Of a DNA stretch of 64,000 nucleotides, positions 63,941-64,000 are shown piece after piece. Position numbers and translations under genes: made by a program. The DNA lies in NCBI RefSeq assembly GCF_036203305.1, contig NZ_CP108131.1, forward strand, positions 4,712,001 to 4,776,000. The letters run 5' to 3'. The DNA is from Streptomyces sp. NBC_00190. GTDB lineage: Bacteria > Actinomycetota > Actinomycetes > Streptomycetales > Streptomycetaceae. The notes under the pieces were generated by a model. The model ran no database searches. It had not been told where the DNA came from and was given only the letters and a program-made list of their open reading frames with translations. How positions within the stretch are numbered: position 1 is the stretch's first letter; each line of letters starts with the position of its first letter.

Positions 63941-64000
63941 GGCAGGCGCCGACGCGGGCGCCGGGGCCGAGGCCCGGATCACCGTCGACTCCCCGGACGC
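63888..64000 (+). CDS. tsaE: TsaE, tRNA threonylcarbamoyladenosine ATPase (5' part; runs off the window)
   Basis: The ATG at 63888 opens a frame of 37 complete codons to the window end (MEEVPLEAQRSQAPG ... ARITVDSPDA), different from the hydrolase frame it overlaps by 53 bases. The ITVDSPDA strand is where TsaE proteins begin, and the order alr, hydrolase, tsaE is normal for the genus. The P-loop would lie beyond the window. TAACGT at 63874-63879 could be a -10 box giving a leaderless message. Confidence 0.7.
   Translation, partial: MEEVPLEAQRSQAPGRPEAGADAGAGAEARITVDSPD

Overview
This is a GC-rich actinobacterial chromosome segment, almost certainly from a Streptomyces or very close relative. 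The evidence is the strong G/C bias at third codon positions, frequent GTG starts behind GGAGG-like sites, the rpoBC / str (rpsL-rpsG-fusA-tuf) / S10-spc-alpha ribosomal clusters, and the downstream order truA ... rplM-rpsI-glmM ... coaA ... glmS-acpS-nnr-alr-hydrolase-tsaE. The window opens inside rpoB and closes inside tsaE. No tRNA, rRNA or CRISPR array was seen.

Layout. 1-6454: rpoB (3' part) and rpoC. 6531-12685: a tight five-gene minus-strand operon lying between rpoC and rpsL. In transcription order it encodes a class III nucleotide cyclase-like protein, a P-loop NTPase with alpha-helical repeats, an SPFH-like coiled-coil protein, a small membrane protein of the DUF5706 / Pycsar-effector type, and an M48 membrane metallopeptidase. 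A Crp/Fnr regulator (12824-13537) and a large YfhO-like membrane protein (13647-16166) lie just upstream on the same strand. 16436-21017: rpsL promoter and leader, rpsL, rpsG, fusA, tuf. 21190-31107: a cell-surface glycan locus sitting between tuf and rpsJ (rfbC/rfbA one way; rfbB/rfbD, flippase, two GT2 enzymes, DUF2304, GT-C enzyme and a membrane-anchored protein the other way). 31148-47747: rpsJ promoter and leader, then the S10, spc and alpha clusters (rpsJ to rplQ) with secY, adk, map, infA and rpoA. 47855-54454: truA, an ABC-F ATPase, a GT87-like membrane glycosyltransferase, rplM, rpsI, glmM. 54451-64000: a DUF389 membrane protein, coaA, a lipoprotein, glmS, acpS, a 190-bp MITE-like element, nnrE/nnrD, alr, an alpha/beta hydrolase and the start of tsaE.

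Most of the window is housekeeping: transcription, translation, secretion, and precursor supply for the cell wall (glmM, glmS, alr) and for CoA and acyl carrier protein (coaA, acpS). The part most likely to be undescribed is the five-gene operon. Its cyclase carries, at its extreme C terminus, the same roughly 19-residue Gly-rich motif that the NTPase carries near its N terminus, encoded by a perfect 57-bp direct repeat. That layout (effector C terminus and NLR-like N terminus sharing a motif, genes adjacent) is the one known for bacterial amyloid-signalling pairs. Combined with a cyclase and a Pycsar-type membrane effector, it suggests a cyclic-nucleotide conflict system in which the NTPase switches on the cyclase. 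That functional model is inference; the sequence features behind it are read directly.
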